A DNA stretch of 50,086 nucleotides from UMGS1663 sp963621995 (GTDB lineage Bacteria > Bacillota > Clostridia > TANB77 > CAG-508), in NCBI GenBank assembly GCA_963621995.1, contig CAVFFZ010000008.1, positions 1 through 50,086 on the forward strand. Direction: 5' to 3'. Below are positions 24,262-32,984 of this stretch, one piece after another (within the stretch, counting starts at the first letter, position 1; the number at the start of each line of letters is the position of its first letter). The translations under genes were made by a program, and so were the position numbers. The notes under the pieces were generated by a model. That model had not been told where the DNA came from. It did no database searches and saw only the letters and a list, made by a program, of their open reading frames with translations.

Positions 24262-25545
24262 TTATTTTGCTACTATTTTTTCAGTTCCACCCATGTATGG
24301 TCTTAAAACTTCTGGAACTGTAATGCTTCCATCTTCATTATAGTTATTTTCTATAACAGCAATTAATCCTCTGGGTGTTGCGACAACAGTATTATTTAAA
24401 GTGTGAGGATAATAATTTCCCTTTTCACCTTTTACACGAATACCTAATCTACGTGCTTGAGCATCTCCTAAAGTTGAACAACTACATACTTCAAAGTATT
24501 TTTGTTGTCTTGGGCTCCATGCTTCAATATCACAAGATTTTACTTTTAAGTCGGCTAAATCTCCACTACAACAATCTAGTTGTCTTACAGGAACATTCCA
24601 ACTTCTAAATAAATCTACACTCAATTTCCACATTTTATTATACCATTCCATAGATTCTTCAGGTTCGCATAAAACTATCATTTCTTGTTTTTCAAATTGA
24701 TGTACACGGTATAAACCTCTTTCTTCTAATCCATGAGAACCGATTTCTTTTCTAAAGCATGGAGAATAAGAAGTCATAGTAATAGGAAGTTCATCTTTCT
24801 TTATAATTTGATCTTTAAATCTACCAATCATAGAATGTTCAGAAGTACCAATTAAATATAAATCTTCGCCTTCTATTTTATACATCATAGCATCCATTTC
24901 TTCAAAGCTCATTACGCCAGTTACTACATCGCTACGAATCATGAAAGGTGGAATTGCATAAGTGAAACCATTGTTTATCATATAATCACGTGCATAAGCA
25001 AGCATAGCTTCGTGAAGTCTTGCAATATCTCCAATTAAATAATAGAAACCTACACCACTTGTGCGACCTGCAGATTCTTTATCCATACCATGAACTTTTT
25101 CTATAATATCAGCATGATGTGGAATTTCGAAAGAAGGAACGGCAGGTTCACCAAACCTTTGAACTTCAACATTTTCTGAATCATCTTTTCCGATAGGAAC
25201 AGATGGGTCAATTATGTTAGGAATCTTCATCATTCTTTCTTTTATTTCAGAAGAATAATGTTCTTCTAATTTTTCATTTTCTACTAATTCATCATTAATT
25301 TTCTTAACTTGTAATTTTATTTCTTCAGCTTCATCTTTTTTACCAGATTTCATTAACATACCTATTTGGCTACTTAAAGTATTTCTAGAAGCACGAAGTT
25401 CATCACCTTTTAATTTAACTTCACGATTTTTTAAATCTAAATCAATAACTTCGTCAACTAAACAAAGTTTATGATCTTGGAATTTATTTTTGATGTTTTG
25501 TTTAACAACATCAGGGTTTTCTCTTAAAAATTTAATATCTATCAT
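24262..25545 (-). CDS. serS: Serine--tRNA ligase
   Basis: This gene encodes about 427 residues. The ATG at 25545 (MIDIKFLREN) is chosen because AGAGG lies 8 bases before it, while the in-frame GTG at 25554 directly touches that site. The N-terminal coiled-coil arm spans ~30-100. Class II motif 2 is CFRKEIGSHG with LYRVHQFEKQEM, and motif 3 is near ATPRGLIAVIENN, ending TVPEVLRPYMGG. It charges tRNA-Ser and tRNA-Sec. No T-box leader is visible in the 170 bases upstream, unlike many Firmicute serS genes. Confidence 0.97.
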   Translation of the reverse strand: MIDIKFLRENPDVVKQNIKNKFQDHKLCLVDEVIDLDLKNREVKLKGDELRASRNTLSSQIGMLMKSGKKDEAEEIKLQVKKINDELVENEKLEEHYSSEIKERMMKIPNIIDPSVPIGKDDSENVEVQRFGEPAVPSFEIPHHADIIEKVHGMDKESAGRTSGVGFYYLIGDIARLHEAMLAYARDYMINNGFTYAIPPFMIRSDVVTGVMSFEEMDAMMYKIEGEDLYLIGTSEHSMIGRFKDQIIKKDELPITMTSYSPCFRKEIGSHGLEERGLYRVHQFEKQEMIVLCEPEESMEWYNKMWKLSVDLFRSWNVPVRQLDCCSGDLADLKVKSCDIEAWSPRQQKYFEVCSCSTLGDAQARRLGIRVKGEKGNYYPHTLNNTVVATPRGLIAVIENNYNEDGSITVPEVLRPYMGGTEKIVAK

Positions 25546-25723
25546 AATAAACACCTCTTTTTATATAGGCATTTTAGCATAAAAAAGCTATTAATTCAAT
25601 GTTTTTGTAGGAATTTATGTATAAAAAAATACAATAGGGATAATAATTACAAAATTGTCATAAATTTCTAAAACATGAATATAATAGTAACAATGTATAT
25701 TATACAAGTAAGGAGAGAAAAAA

Positions 25724-25987
25724 GTGGGAGAAGAGTACATTAAAGAGACAAAAATTATAGAGAAATCACAAGAAGATAAAGAACTTGAATTAATTTTAAG
25801 TATAATAAAAACAAAGCAAGACTTAAATTTAGCAATGCACAATTTTGAATATGCAGAAGGCGATTTAATAGATTATTATACTTACCAAATGAAAGCAAAT
25901 CGTGCAAAGTTAGACTATTTATTAAAAGAGGCAAAAAGGAAGCGGAATGACTTTAAATATGATAGAACAAGTAGAAATAAAATATAA
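25724..25987 (+). CDS. DUF2508 (YaaL-like) protein
   Basis: This gene encodes 87 residues with a GTG start; AAGGAGAG lies 7-8 bases upstream. The central part LDLNLAMHNFEYAEGDLIDY-like region (residues ~38-60) and the helix that follows, ending LLKEAKRKR, match the DUF2508 family found next to bofA in spore formers. The protein is a soluble helical one with a charged N-terminus. The function is unknown; conserved linkage with the next gene supports the call. Confidence 0.85.
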   Translation: MGEEYIKETKIIEKSQEDKELELILSIIKTKQDLNLAMHNFEYAEGDLIDYYTYQMKANRAKLDYLLKEAKRKRNDFKYDRTSRNKI

Positions 25988-26055
25988 TCAAGTAATGTAG
26001 TAATATTTGTCCTATAACAATCATAAAAATAAATAAAAAAGAAAAGGTGATTGTT

Positions 26056-26313
26056 ATGGAATTAAATAGTATTATTGTATATATTGCATGTATTATTTTT
26101 TTATTTCTAATAGGAAAATTTTTAGTTTTACCTTTAAAAAGTATAGTTAAGCTTATAGGAAACTCTATATTAGGAGGAGTTCTTATTTTTGTAATAAATG
26201 CTATAGGTGGTATTTGGGGATTTCATATAGGACTAAATGTAGGAACAGCAATTGTTACAGGAATATTAGGTATACCAGGAGTAGTTCTTTTAATATTTTT
26301 AAAGTTTTTATGA
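26056..26313 (+). CDS. bofA: BofA-like pro-sigma-K processing inhibitor family protein
   Basis: This gene encodes about 85 residues from the ATG at 26056, with AAAAGGTGA upstream; an earlier GTG lies inside that site. There are two to three hydrophobic segments, and GGVLIFVINAIGGIWGFHIG with TAIVTGILGIPGVVLL is the family signature. In Bacillus BofA holds the SpoIVFB protease inactive in the outer forespore membrane. Whether this organism has sigma-K control of that kind is not shown. It follows DUF2508 as in many spore formers. A repeat starts 2 bases after its stop codon. Confidence 0.88.
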   Translation: MELNSIIVYIACIIFLFLIGKFLVLPLKSIVKLIGNSILGGVLIFVINAIGGIWGFHIGLNVGTAIVTGILGIPGVVLLIFLKFL

Positions 26314-26315
26314 AA

Positions 26316-26430
26316 GAACAAAAGAGGCATGATTAATATTTTTAGACATTTTAGAAAACTTTTCATGTCGTGTCTTTGTTCGTATGCCAAATTTTATGTA
26401 ATAAAATTTGGGTGGAATGTTTAGCGAAGC
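26316..26430. repeat. 115-bp intergenic repeat, copy A
   Basis: This segment is nearly identical to 34441-34555 over its full length, with about nine differences by eye. It has an outer imperfect inverted repeat (GAACAAAAGAGGCATGA against TCATGnCnnGTCTTTGTTC) and an inner AAATTTTAT/ATAAAATTT hairpin, and it ends GGAATGTTTAGCGAAGC. No coding frame is seen. Both copies start just after a gene's stop codon. Confidence 0.85.
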
Positions 26431-26431
26431 A

Positions 26432-26476
26432 TTTTATATTCTAGGAAAGTTTGGAGAAGTTTCCTAGAATATAAAA
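26432..26476. repeat. Perfect 17-bp hairpin after repeat copy A
   Basis: TTTTATATTCTAGGAAA (26432-26448) and its exact complement (26460-26476) are separated by 11 bases. There is no T-run on either side, so it is not an obvious terminator. It is absent from copy B. The remaining ~100 bases to the transporter gene show nothing further. Confidence 0.8.
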
Positions 26477-26587
26477 AAATATTGCACAATTATTGCAATA
26501 TGCAAGCATATAATGTATAATACAAAAAGAATTCTAAAGTTATAACTATAATTTTAGTTACCACCAATTAAAAAAAGGGGTAGTATT

Positions 26588-27841
26588 ATGAAAAAATTTT
26601 TATCAAATTACAAATCAACAATAATTCTTCTTGTTGCGCTTATTGTTGGTGCAGCCGTAGGGCTAATTTTCAAAGAAAAAGCAACAGTACTTAAGCCATT
26701 AGGCGATATCTTTTTAAATCTTTTATTAGTCATAATTGTTCCACTAATATTTTTAACAATAACTACATCAGTAGCAAAAATGAAACAACCTAAGCGATTG
26801 GGAAAAATTATAGGAAGTATAATTTTTATGTTTGTTATTACGTCTATAATTGCAGTGTTAGTAGGTTTTGTAAGTACATATTTTGTAAAACTTGTAAATC
26901 CTGAAGATTCAAGTAAAATAATGGAGACATTTAAAGATGAAGAACAAACAGAAGAGACAGAAGAATTAACAATTGCAGAAAGAACAGTGGAACTTCTTAC
27001 TGTAAATGACTTTTCTAAATTACTTTCTAGAAACAATATAATTGCATTATTAGTATTCTCAGTAATATTTGGTGTAGCAATGAATATGTCAAAGGAAAAA
27101 GCAGAACCAGTTTTAAACTTTTTAAATTCTGCAAATGAAATAGTAAATAATATTATAAAAATAATTATGTATTATGCACCAATAGGACTTGGATGCTATT
27201 TCGCAACAATAATAGGAAGTCTAGGTTCATCAATTGCTGTAGGGTATTTAAAAACTTTTGTAGTATATTTTATAGTAGCAATACTATTTTATATAGTAAT
27301 GTATACAATATATGCATTTGTAGCAGGTGGAACAAAAGGTGTAAAAACATATTGGAAAAATATAATTCCATCAACATTAACATCACTTGCAACATGCTCA
27401 AGTGCAGCGTGTATACCAGTTAATATAGAAAGTGCGAAAAAAATAGGAGTACCAGCAGATATAGCAGAAACAACAATACCACTTGGAACAAGTTTCCACA
27501 AAGATGGTTCTATAATAGGTTCTGTATTTAAAATAATGTTTTTAGTATGTTTATTTGGAACAAGTATATCAACAGCAGGAGAAATTTTCGGAGTTCTAGG
27601 AATAGCACTATTAGCAACACTTTTAGTTACAGCAGTTCCAATAGGTGGAGGAACGATTTCAGAAATGCTTATAATATCAATGATGGGGTATCCAGTAGCA
27701 GTACTTCCAATACTTACAATAATAGCAACCATTATAGATGCACCAGCAACAATGCTTAATGTTGTAGGAGATACGGCATCATCAATGATGGTAGCAAGAA
27801 TAGTAGATGGAAAAGACTGGATGGAAGAAAAAAAGATTTAA
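26588..27841 (+). CDS. Dicarboxylate/amino acid:cation symporter (DAACS)
   Basis: This gene encodes 417 residues with about eight membrane segments and two re-entrant loops. LLVIIVPLIFLTITTSVAKM near the N-terminus, LTSLATCSSAACIPVN (the Ser-rich loop) and PLGTSFHKDGSI are family signatures. The C-terminal AVPIGGGTISEMLII and IDAPATMLNVVGDTASSMMV hold the second loop and the Asp residues that bind substrate and Na+. A short, acidic insertion lies near residues 113-135. The substrate could be Ser/Thr, Glu, Asp or another dicarboxylate; it is not fixed. AAAAGGGG lies before the ATG. Confidence 0.92.
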   Translation: MKKFLSNYKSTIILLVALIVGAAVGLIFKEKATVLKPLGDIFLNLLLVIIVPLIFLTITTSVAKMKQPKRLGKIIGSIIFMFVITSIIAVLVGFVSTYFVKLVNPEDSSKIMETFKDEEQTEETEELTIAERTVELLTVNDFSKLLSRNNIIALLVFSVIFGVAMNMSKEKAEPVLNFLNSANEIVNNIIKIIMYYAPIGLGCYFATIIGSLGSSIAVGYLKTFVVYFIVAILFYIVMYTIYAFVAGGTKGVKTYWKNIIPSTLTSLATCSSAACIPVNIESAKKIGVPADIAETTIPLGTSFHKDGSIIGSVFKIMFLVCLFGTSISTAGEIFGVLGIALLATLLVTAVPIGGGTISEMLIISMMGYPVAVLPILTIIATIIDAPATMLNVVGDTASSMMVARIVDGKDWMEEKKI

Positions 27842-27900
27842 AAGAGATAAAAAGACATTTGGGGACGAGTCACTTTGCCCTTTATATAAAAATATATGCC

Positions 27901-27929
27901 TTGACATTAATTTAAATGAAGAGTATACT
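27901..27929 (+). promoter_or_regulatory. Consensus sigma-A promoter
   Basis: TTGACA, a 17-base spacer, then TATACT, with transcription predicted to start about 30 bases before the 76-residue gene. Confidence 0.85.
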
Positions 27930-27964
27930 TATGTTGGAAAATAATATTATAGGAGGTAACTAGC

Positions 27965-28195
27965 ATGGATAATTCCCGGCAAGTAGTACAAACATCCAAA
28001 CCATATGAGTACGGTAAGGATAAGCCTTTAAAAACAAAGGGAGAAGCAATGGAAGAAATACAAAAACTGGAGCAAAAAGTAAAAACGGATATGGCATTAA
28101 AGAAAATTTATGAATTTTCTAAGGTAAGAGTGGTTGAAGTTCCAGGTGCCATACAGTTAGTTGTAACTACAACTGTACCAAAAGTAGTAAATTAA
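27965..28195 (+). CDS. Hypothetical protein, 76 residues
   Basis: An ideal ribosome binding site (ATAGGAGGT) before the ATG, a consensus promoter upstream and a strong terminator downstream make this a clear single-gene unit. The protein is soluble, with a disordered Lys-rich start, a helix around GEAMEEIQKLEQKVKTDMAL and a beta-like C-terminal part ending VVTTTVPKVVN. No known domain is recognised. Its strong signals suggest abundant expression. Confidence 0.8.
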   Translation: MDNSRQVVQTSKPYEYGKDKPLKTKGEAMEEIQKLEQKVKTDMALKKIYEFSKVRVVEVPGAIQLVVTTTVPKVVN

Positions 28196-28201
28196 AAAAA
28201 G

Positions 28202-28238
28202 CAGAACTTAGATTTTTTTCTATCTAAGTTCTGTTTTT
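28202..28238 (+). terminator. Rho-independent terminator
   Basis: CAGAACTTAGAT (28202-28213) pairs perfectly with ATCTAAGTTCTG (28222-28233), then five Ts. Confidence 0.92.
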
Positions 28239-28387
28239 GGTTATGATTTTGAAGTTGTAATAAAATAGTAAAAATAAAAATCACCCCCAATACTTGAATA
28301 TTTTTAGGTATAGAAAAAATTAATCAGCCTGCTATTGTTCTTTTATAAAAAAATGGTATAATAAGAATAATTTGAAAGGAAAATGAT

Positions 28388-30202
28388 ATGTTTGATATAG
28401 AAGCAGAATTAAAGAAATTGCCTCATAAGCCAGGGGTATATATAATGCACGATAAAGACAACAATATAATATATGTTGGAAAAGCGATTTCTTTAAAAAA
28501 TAGGGTAACTCAATATTTTAGAAAAAACAGAAAAACAAAGCGTATTCAAAACATGGTTTCTTTAATAGATCATTTTGAATACATAGTTGTAGATAATGAG
28601 GCAGAAGCCCTTATTTTGGAGTGCAATTTGATAAAAAAAAATAAGCCAAAATTCAATGTATTATTAAAAGATGACAAAACATACCCTTATATAAAAATAA
28701 ATATAAAAGATGATTTTCCAAATGTTTATATTACAAGAAAAATATTAAACGATGGAGCAAAATATTTCGGACCATATGCTAATGCAGGTGCTGCAAAGGA
28801 AACGGTAGATTTTATAAAAGAAAAATTTAAAATAAGACAATGTAAGATTTTTAAATATAAAGATAGACCATGTTTAAACTATCATATAAAAAAATGCTTT
28901 GGACCATGTATGGGGTATATCTCCAAAGAAGAATATGGAAAACAGATTTCAGATATTATGGCATTACTAGAGGGAAAAACAGATAAAGTGGTTAAAGAGT
29001 TAGAAGAGCAAATGCAAGAAGCTTCAAGTAAAATGGAATTTGAAAAAGCGGCGTATATAAGAGATAAGATAGTGGCAATAGAACGAATTGCGGAAAAACA
29101 AAAAGTTTCTAATATAACAGAAAATGATATAGATGTTATTGGATTAGCTCGAAATGATTTTGAAGTTTGCATAGAAATATTTTTTGTAAGAAAAACAAAA
29201 ATGATAGGAAGAGAGCACTTTTTCTTTCAAAATTTAGAAGATGAAACAGACAAACAAATTTTATCAGAATTTGTAAAACAATATTATGTAGGTAAAGAAA
29301 TTTTACCAAATAAAATAATGCTTAAAGAGGAAATAGAAGAAAAAGAATTATTAGAAGAATGGCTTTCAAAAGAAACAGGAAGAAGAGTAGAAATAAAAAC
29401 TCCACAAAAAGGAGAAAAATTACGTTTAGTAGAAATGGCAGAAAGAAATGCACTAATTACTTTAGAAAATAAAAACAAAGAAAAATATAGTATTTTAGTA
29501 GAATTAAAAGAAGTACTAAAAATGGAGAAACTACCAAGAAAAATAGAATGTTTTGATATATCAAACCTTTCTGGAACAAATATGGTTGCGGGAATGTGTG
29601 TAATGCAAGATGGAAAAATAAATAAAAATTTATCTAAGAGATTTAAAATAAAAGAAGTTATAGGACAAGATGATGTTGCATGTATGAAAGAAGTAGTTGT
29701 AAGAAGATTAAAACATTCATTAGAAAAAGAAGATGGAAGCTTTGGAAAATTACCAGATGTCATTTTTGCAGATGGTGGAATTACACAGATAGGAGCAATA
29801 AAAGAAGCAATAAATGAAGTATTATCAACAACAAATGCAGAAAATGTGGATAAACTTAAACAAATAAAAGTCTTTGGAATGGTTAAAAATGATAAACATC
29901 AAACAAGAGCTTTGATGGATGAAAATAGAAAAGAACTAAAAATATCTGAAGAACTAAAAAACTTAATTACACTATTTCAAGATACAGTTCATGACACAGC
30001 AATAGGGTATCACAAGAAATTAAGAGATAAAGAAGTGACAAAATCAGAATTAGACAAAATAGAAGGAATAGGACCTGCAAAGAAAAAAGCCTTATTAGAA
30101 ACTTTTGGAAGTGTAGAAAGAATAAAAAAGGCAGAAATAAAGGAACTAATGAAAGTAAAAGGAATAACAAAAAGTTTAGCAGATAGAATAAAAAAAATAT
30201 AA
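28388..30202 (+). CDS. uvrC: UvrABC system protein C
   Basis: This gene encodes 604 residues, full length. An N-terminal GIY-YIG nuclease domain (PHKPGVYIMHDKDNNIIYVG) is followed by the conserved Cys region (CLNYHIKKCFGPCMGY), a UVR domain near ~200-235 (ASSKMEFEKAAYIRDK), the RNase H-like nuclease (FDISNLSGTNMVAGMCV and PDVIFADGGITQIGA) and a C-terminal helix-hairpin-helix pair (IEGIGPAKKKALLETFGS). It makes both incisions in nucleotide excision repair, with UvrA and UvrB, which are not in this window. A GAAAGGA site lies before the ATG. Confidence 0.97.
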   Translation: MFDIEAELKKLPHKPGVYIMHDKDNNIIYVGKAISLKNRVTQYFRKNRKTKRIQNMVSLIDHFEYIVVDNEAEALILECNLIKKNKPKFNVLLKDDKTYPYIKINIKDDFPNVYITRKILNDGAKYFGPYANAGAAKETVDFIKEKFKIRQCKIFKYKDRPCLNYHIKKCFGPCMGYISKEEYGKQISDIMALLEGKTDKVVKELEEQMQEASSKMEFEKAAYIRDKIVAIERIAEKQKVSNITENDIDVIGLARNDFEVCIEIFFVRKTKMIGREHFFFQNLEDETDKQILSEFVKQYYVGKEILPNKIMLKEEIEEKELLEEWLSKETGRRVEIKTPQKGEKLRLVEMAERNALITLENKNKEKYSILVELKEVLKMEKLPRKIECFDISNLSGTNMVAGMCVMQDGKINKNLSKRFKIKEVIGQDDVACMKEVVVRRLKHSLEKEDGSFGKLPDVIFADGGITQIGAIKEAINEVLSTTNAENVDKLKQIKVFGMVKNDKHQTRALMDENRKELKISEELKNLITLFQDTVHDTAIGYHKKLRDKEVTKSELDKIEGIGPAKKKALLETFGSVERIKKAEIKELMKVKGITKSLADRIKKI

Positions 30203-30296
30203 GTGTTTTAGTGTTTCAAAATTACTCAAAAAGAGTTAGGTACTTTCTGGGGGTAGAAAATAACAAAGAACGTTTATACTGAAAAAGGAGAAAAAG

Positions 30297-30824
30297 ATGC
30301 CAGAACCAATAGAAGTTACAAATATGAAAAAAAATTGTGAAGATAGAGAATATGTATTAAAAACAGTAAAAGAAAATGGTAAATTATTAGAATTTGCATC
30401 AGAAAATCTAAAAGATGATAGAGAAATTGCATTAGAAGCGGTACTAAATAATCCAGAAGCATTAGAATTTGTTTCAGATAGATTAAAAGAAGATAGAGAA
30501 ATTGTATACCAATCTGTAAGTAAGTTAGGTTGGACATACTGCTATGCTAAAGGAAAAATATTAGAAGATAAAGAACTTTTAATTAGTGGATTAAAAATCA
30601 ATGGACAAATATTATATTATTCTATTCCAGAAATGAGAGATGATAAAGAAGTTGTAAAACTTGCAGTAGAAAATAAACCAATTATAATAAAATATGTAAG
30701 TAGTAGACTAAAAAACGATAAGGAAATAGGATTAATTGCAGTACAAAAGGATAAAAGCTCTTTCAAATTTTTAGGAGAAGAACTAAAACAAGATGAAGAA
30801 ATAAAAGAAACAGTAAATAATTAA
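30297..30824 (+). CDS. DUF4116 repeat protein
   Basis: This gene encodes 175 residues made of about five related units, such as DREIALEAVLNNPEALEFVS and DREIVYQSVSKLGW, the form of DUF4116. Each unit is a pair of helices with a conserved D(R/K)E start. Proteins of this kind are probably protein-binding scaffolds; no catalytic residue is seen and the function is unknown. AAAAGGAG lies before the ATG. A large palindrome follows within 10 bases of the stop codon. Confidence 0.85.
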   Translation: MPEPIEVTNMKKNCEDREYVLKTVKENGKLLEFASENLKDDREIALEAVLNNPEALEFVSDRLKEDREIVYQSVSKLGWTYCYAKGKILEDKELLISGLKINGQILYYSIPEMRDDKEVVKLAVENKPIIIKYVSSRLKNDKEIGLIAVQKDKSSFKFLGEELKQDEEIKETVNN

Positions 30825-30833
30825 AAATAAAAA

Positions 30834-30952
30834 GCGTGGCAAAAGGGCCAGAGGAATTTACCACATTTTTTTCAAGAATGGCAAAAGGGCCAGAGGAATT
30901 TACCACATTTTTTTCAAGAATGTGGTAAATTCCTCTGGCCCTTTTGCCACGC
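30834..30952. repeat. Long palindrome with an internal 42-bp tandem duplication
   Basis: A 42-bp unit starting GGCAAAAGGGCCAGAGG is present twice in exact tandem (30838-30879 and 30880-30921). It is followed by its own complement, ending CCCTTTTGCCACGC. The outer arms include GCGTGGC. Thus one left arm of a hairpin of more than 28 bp was duplicated. Either copy can pair with the right arm. Confidence 0.95.
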
Positions 30953-30974
30953 TCATAAAATTTAATTCAAACTA

Positions 30975-31003
30975 TTGTAATATTATAAAAAAAAAGGTAT
31001 AAT
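30975..31003 (+). promoter_or_regulatory. Promoter of gatCAB
   Basis: TTGTAA, 17 bases, then TATAAT, 55 bases before gatC. Bases upstream and in the spacer (CAAACTATTG and AATATTATA) are shared with the rlmN promoter at 43049. Confidence 0.75.
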
Positions 31004-31057
31004 AAAACCCAAAGTTGCTTAGGAAAAGTTAATTTAACAAGGAATGGAGAGAATAAA

Positions 31058-31345
31058 ATGAAAGTAAGTAAAGAGGAATTATTGCACATTGCAAAACTTG
31101 CAAATTTAAACATAAAAGACGAAGAAATAGATAAGTACTTATTAAATTTACAAGATATTTTAAATTTTGCTAATATAGTAAATAATGCACCAGTAGAGGG
31201 ATTGACAGAATCTTTTGGAGTTAACGAGAATTATAATGCATTTAGAAAAGACGAAATAAAAGTATTTGAAGATAATGAAGCACTTTTAGCTAATGCACCA
31301 GAAAAAGAAAGAAATATGTTCAAAATACCAAAAGTAATTCAGTAA
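31058..31345 (+). CDS. gatC: Asp/Glu-tRNA amidotransferase subunit C
   Basis: This gene encodes 95 residues. LLHIAKLANLNIKDEEIDKY and LQDILNFANIVNNAPVEG are typical GatC, and the C-terminal NAPEKERNMFKIPKVI is the usual ending. GatC holds GatA and GatB together in the complex that amidates misacylated Glu-tRNA-Gln and Asp-tRNA-Asn. TGGAGAG precedes the ATG. It is the first gene of gatCAB, with about 110 bases to gatA. Confidence 0.95.
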   Translation: MKVSKEELLHIAKLANLNIKDEEIDKYLLNLQDILNFANIVNNAPVEGLTESFGVNENYNAFRKDEIKVFEDNEALLANAPEKERNMFKIPKVIQ

Positions 31346-31458
31346 ACAAATGCCTAGAAATGCTTGATTTTGATTTGATTAAAAAAGAGATTAAAAGTTG
31401 GAAAAAGTAGATGATATTTCGGATAAAATATTAAAATCCAAATAGAGGAGGAAAACAG

Positions 31459-32946
31459 ATGGAAATTACAGAACTTACAGTACATGAGCTAAAGGAAAAA
31501 TTAGCAAGAAAAGAAATTACAGTGCAAGAAGTAACAAAAGCATATGTAGATAGAATAAATAATAAAGAAAAAGTTATTGGAGCATTTGTTACAACATTAT
31601 GTGATGAAGCTTTAGAAGAAGCTAAGAGTATACAAGAAAAAATAGATGTAGGAGAAATAAAAGGAGAATTAGCAGGTATTCCAATAGGAATAAAAGATAA
31701 TATATGTACTAAAGGAATAAAAACAACTTGTAGTTCAAAAATGTTAGAAAACTTTGTATCACCATATGATGCAACAGTTGTTGAAAAACTGAAAGAACAA
31801 CGTATGATAAATTTAGGAAAATTAAATATGGACGAGTTTGCTATGGGAGCTTCTACAGAATATTCAGCATTCCATGTAACAAGAAATCCATGGAACCTAA
31901 ATACAGTACCAGGGGGTTCTTCAGGTGGATCTGCAGCAGCAGTTGCAGCTAACTTAGTACCTTGGGCTTTAGGTTCAGATACAGGTGGATCAATTCGTCA
32001 ACCAGCAGCATTTTGTGGTGTTGTAGGTTTAAAGCCAACATATGGTTTAGTTTCACGTTATGGACTAGTAGCATTTGCATCATCTTTAGACCAAATAGGG
32101 CCAATTACAAAAGACGTTGAAGATGCAGCAATTCTTTTAAATATAATTGTAGGATATGATGAAAGAGACACTACTTCAGAAAATAGAGAAAAAATTGATT
32201 ATACAAAATGCTTGAAAAATGATGTAAAAGGACTAAAAATAGGAGTTCCAAAAGAATTCTTTGGAGAAGGAATAAATGGAGAAGTAAAAGAAAAACTTAA
32301 AGAAGCAATAGAAAAGTACAAAGAAATGGGAGCAAAAGTAGAAGAGTTTTCACTAGACATTGCAAACTATGCATTAGCAACATATTATATAATTGCATGT
32401 GCAGAAGCAAGCTCAAACTTAGGAAGATTTGATGGAATTAGATATGGCTACAGAACAGAGAATTTTGCAAACTTAAAAGAGCTTTACAAAAATTCAAGAA
32501 GTGAAGGTTTTGGTGATGAAGTAAAAAGAAGAATAATACTTGGAACATATGTATTATCTTCAGGCTACTATGATGCATATTACAAAAAAGCACAACAAGT
32601 TCGTACATTAGTTAGAAAAGAATTTGATAAAGCTTTTGAAAAATATGATATCTTATTAACACCAACATCACCAACAGTTGCATTTGAAATTGGTACAAGA
32701 TCTACAAATCCATTAGAAATGTATTTAGCAGACATTTGTACAGTTTCTGTTAATATAGCTGGTTTACCAGGAATTTCAATTCCATGTGGAGTAGATAGCA
32801 ATGGTATGCCAGTTGGAATGCAATTAATAGGAAATAGATTTGACGAAGAAAAAATATTAAATGCAGCTTATACTTATGAGCAACAAAATAGGGACGGTCC
32901 TTTTCGTTCCGAAATCGGAACAAGAGGGACACTCCTTATTAAGTAA
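31459..32946 (+). CDS. gatA: Asp/Glu-tRNA amidotransferase subunit A, tail altered by a repeat
   Basis: This gene encodes 495 residues. The amidase signature is PGGSSGGSAAAVAANLV with ALGSDTGGSIRQPAAFCG, and the catalytic Lys is in IPIGIKDNI. It releases ammonia from Gln or Asn for GatB. The family body ends around AAYTYEQQN. The final ~19 residues, starting RDGPFRSEIG, are encoded by an imperfect palindrome of the intergenic repeat type, so the native C-terminus seems to have been replaced or extended. AGAGGAGG lies before the ATG. GatB follows after 38 bases. Confidence 0.96.
   Translation: MEITELTVHELKEKLARKEITVQEVTKAYVDRINNKEKVIGAFVTTLCDEALEEAKSIQEKIDVGEIKGELAGIPIGIKDNICTKGIKTTCSSKMLENFVSPYDATVVEKLKEQRMINLGKLNMDEFAMGASTEYSAFHVTRNPWNLNTVPGGSSGGSAAAVAANLVPWALGSDTGGSIRQPAAFCGVVGLKPTYGLVSRYGLVAFASSLDQIGPITKDVEDAAILLNIIVGYDERDTTSENREKIDYTKCLKNDVKGLKIGVPKEFFGEGINGEVKEKLKEAIEKYKEMGAKVEEFSLDIANYALATYYIIACAEASSNLGRFDGIRYGYRTENFANLKELYKNSRSEGFGDEVKRRIILGTYVLSSGYYDAYYKKAQQVRTLVRKEFDKAFEKYDILLTPTSPTVAFEIGTRSTNPLEMYLADICTVSVNIAGLPGISIPCGVDSNGMPVGMQLIGNRFDEEKILNAAYTYEQQNRDGPFRSEIGTRGTLLIK
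32887..32940. repeat. Palindrome encoding the GatA C-terminus
   Basis: Two 26-base arms (32887-32912 and 32915-32940) match at about 20 positions and are separated by two bases. The start AATAGGGACGGTCC and the middle GTTCCGA/TCGGAAC are the best paired parts. It resembles the AGGGACnGTC repeats at 16397 and 41976 and ends just before the gatA stop codon. Confidence 0.8.
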
Positions 32947-32984
32947 AAGAACAGAAAAAAAATTAGGAGATAAAGGAGTAAAAA

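Noticed and set aside
25546..25723. T-box riboswitch upstream of serS
   Set aside because: The leader is short and no T-box core sequence or specifier hairpin is seen.
30838..30921. CRISPR-like tandem repeat
   Set aside because: Two adjoining 42-bp copies without spacers, followed by an inverted copy; no array or cas gene.
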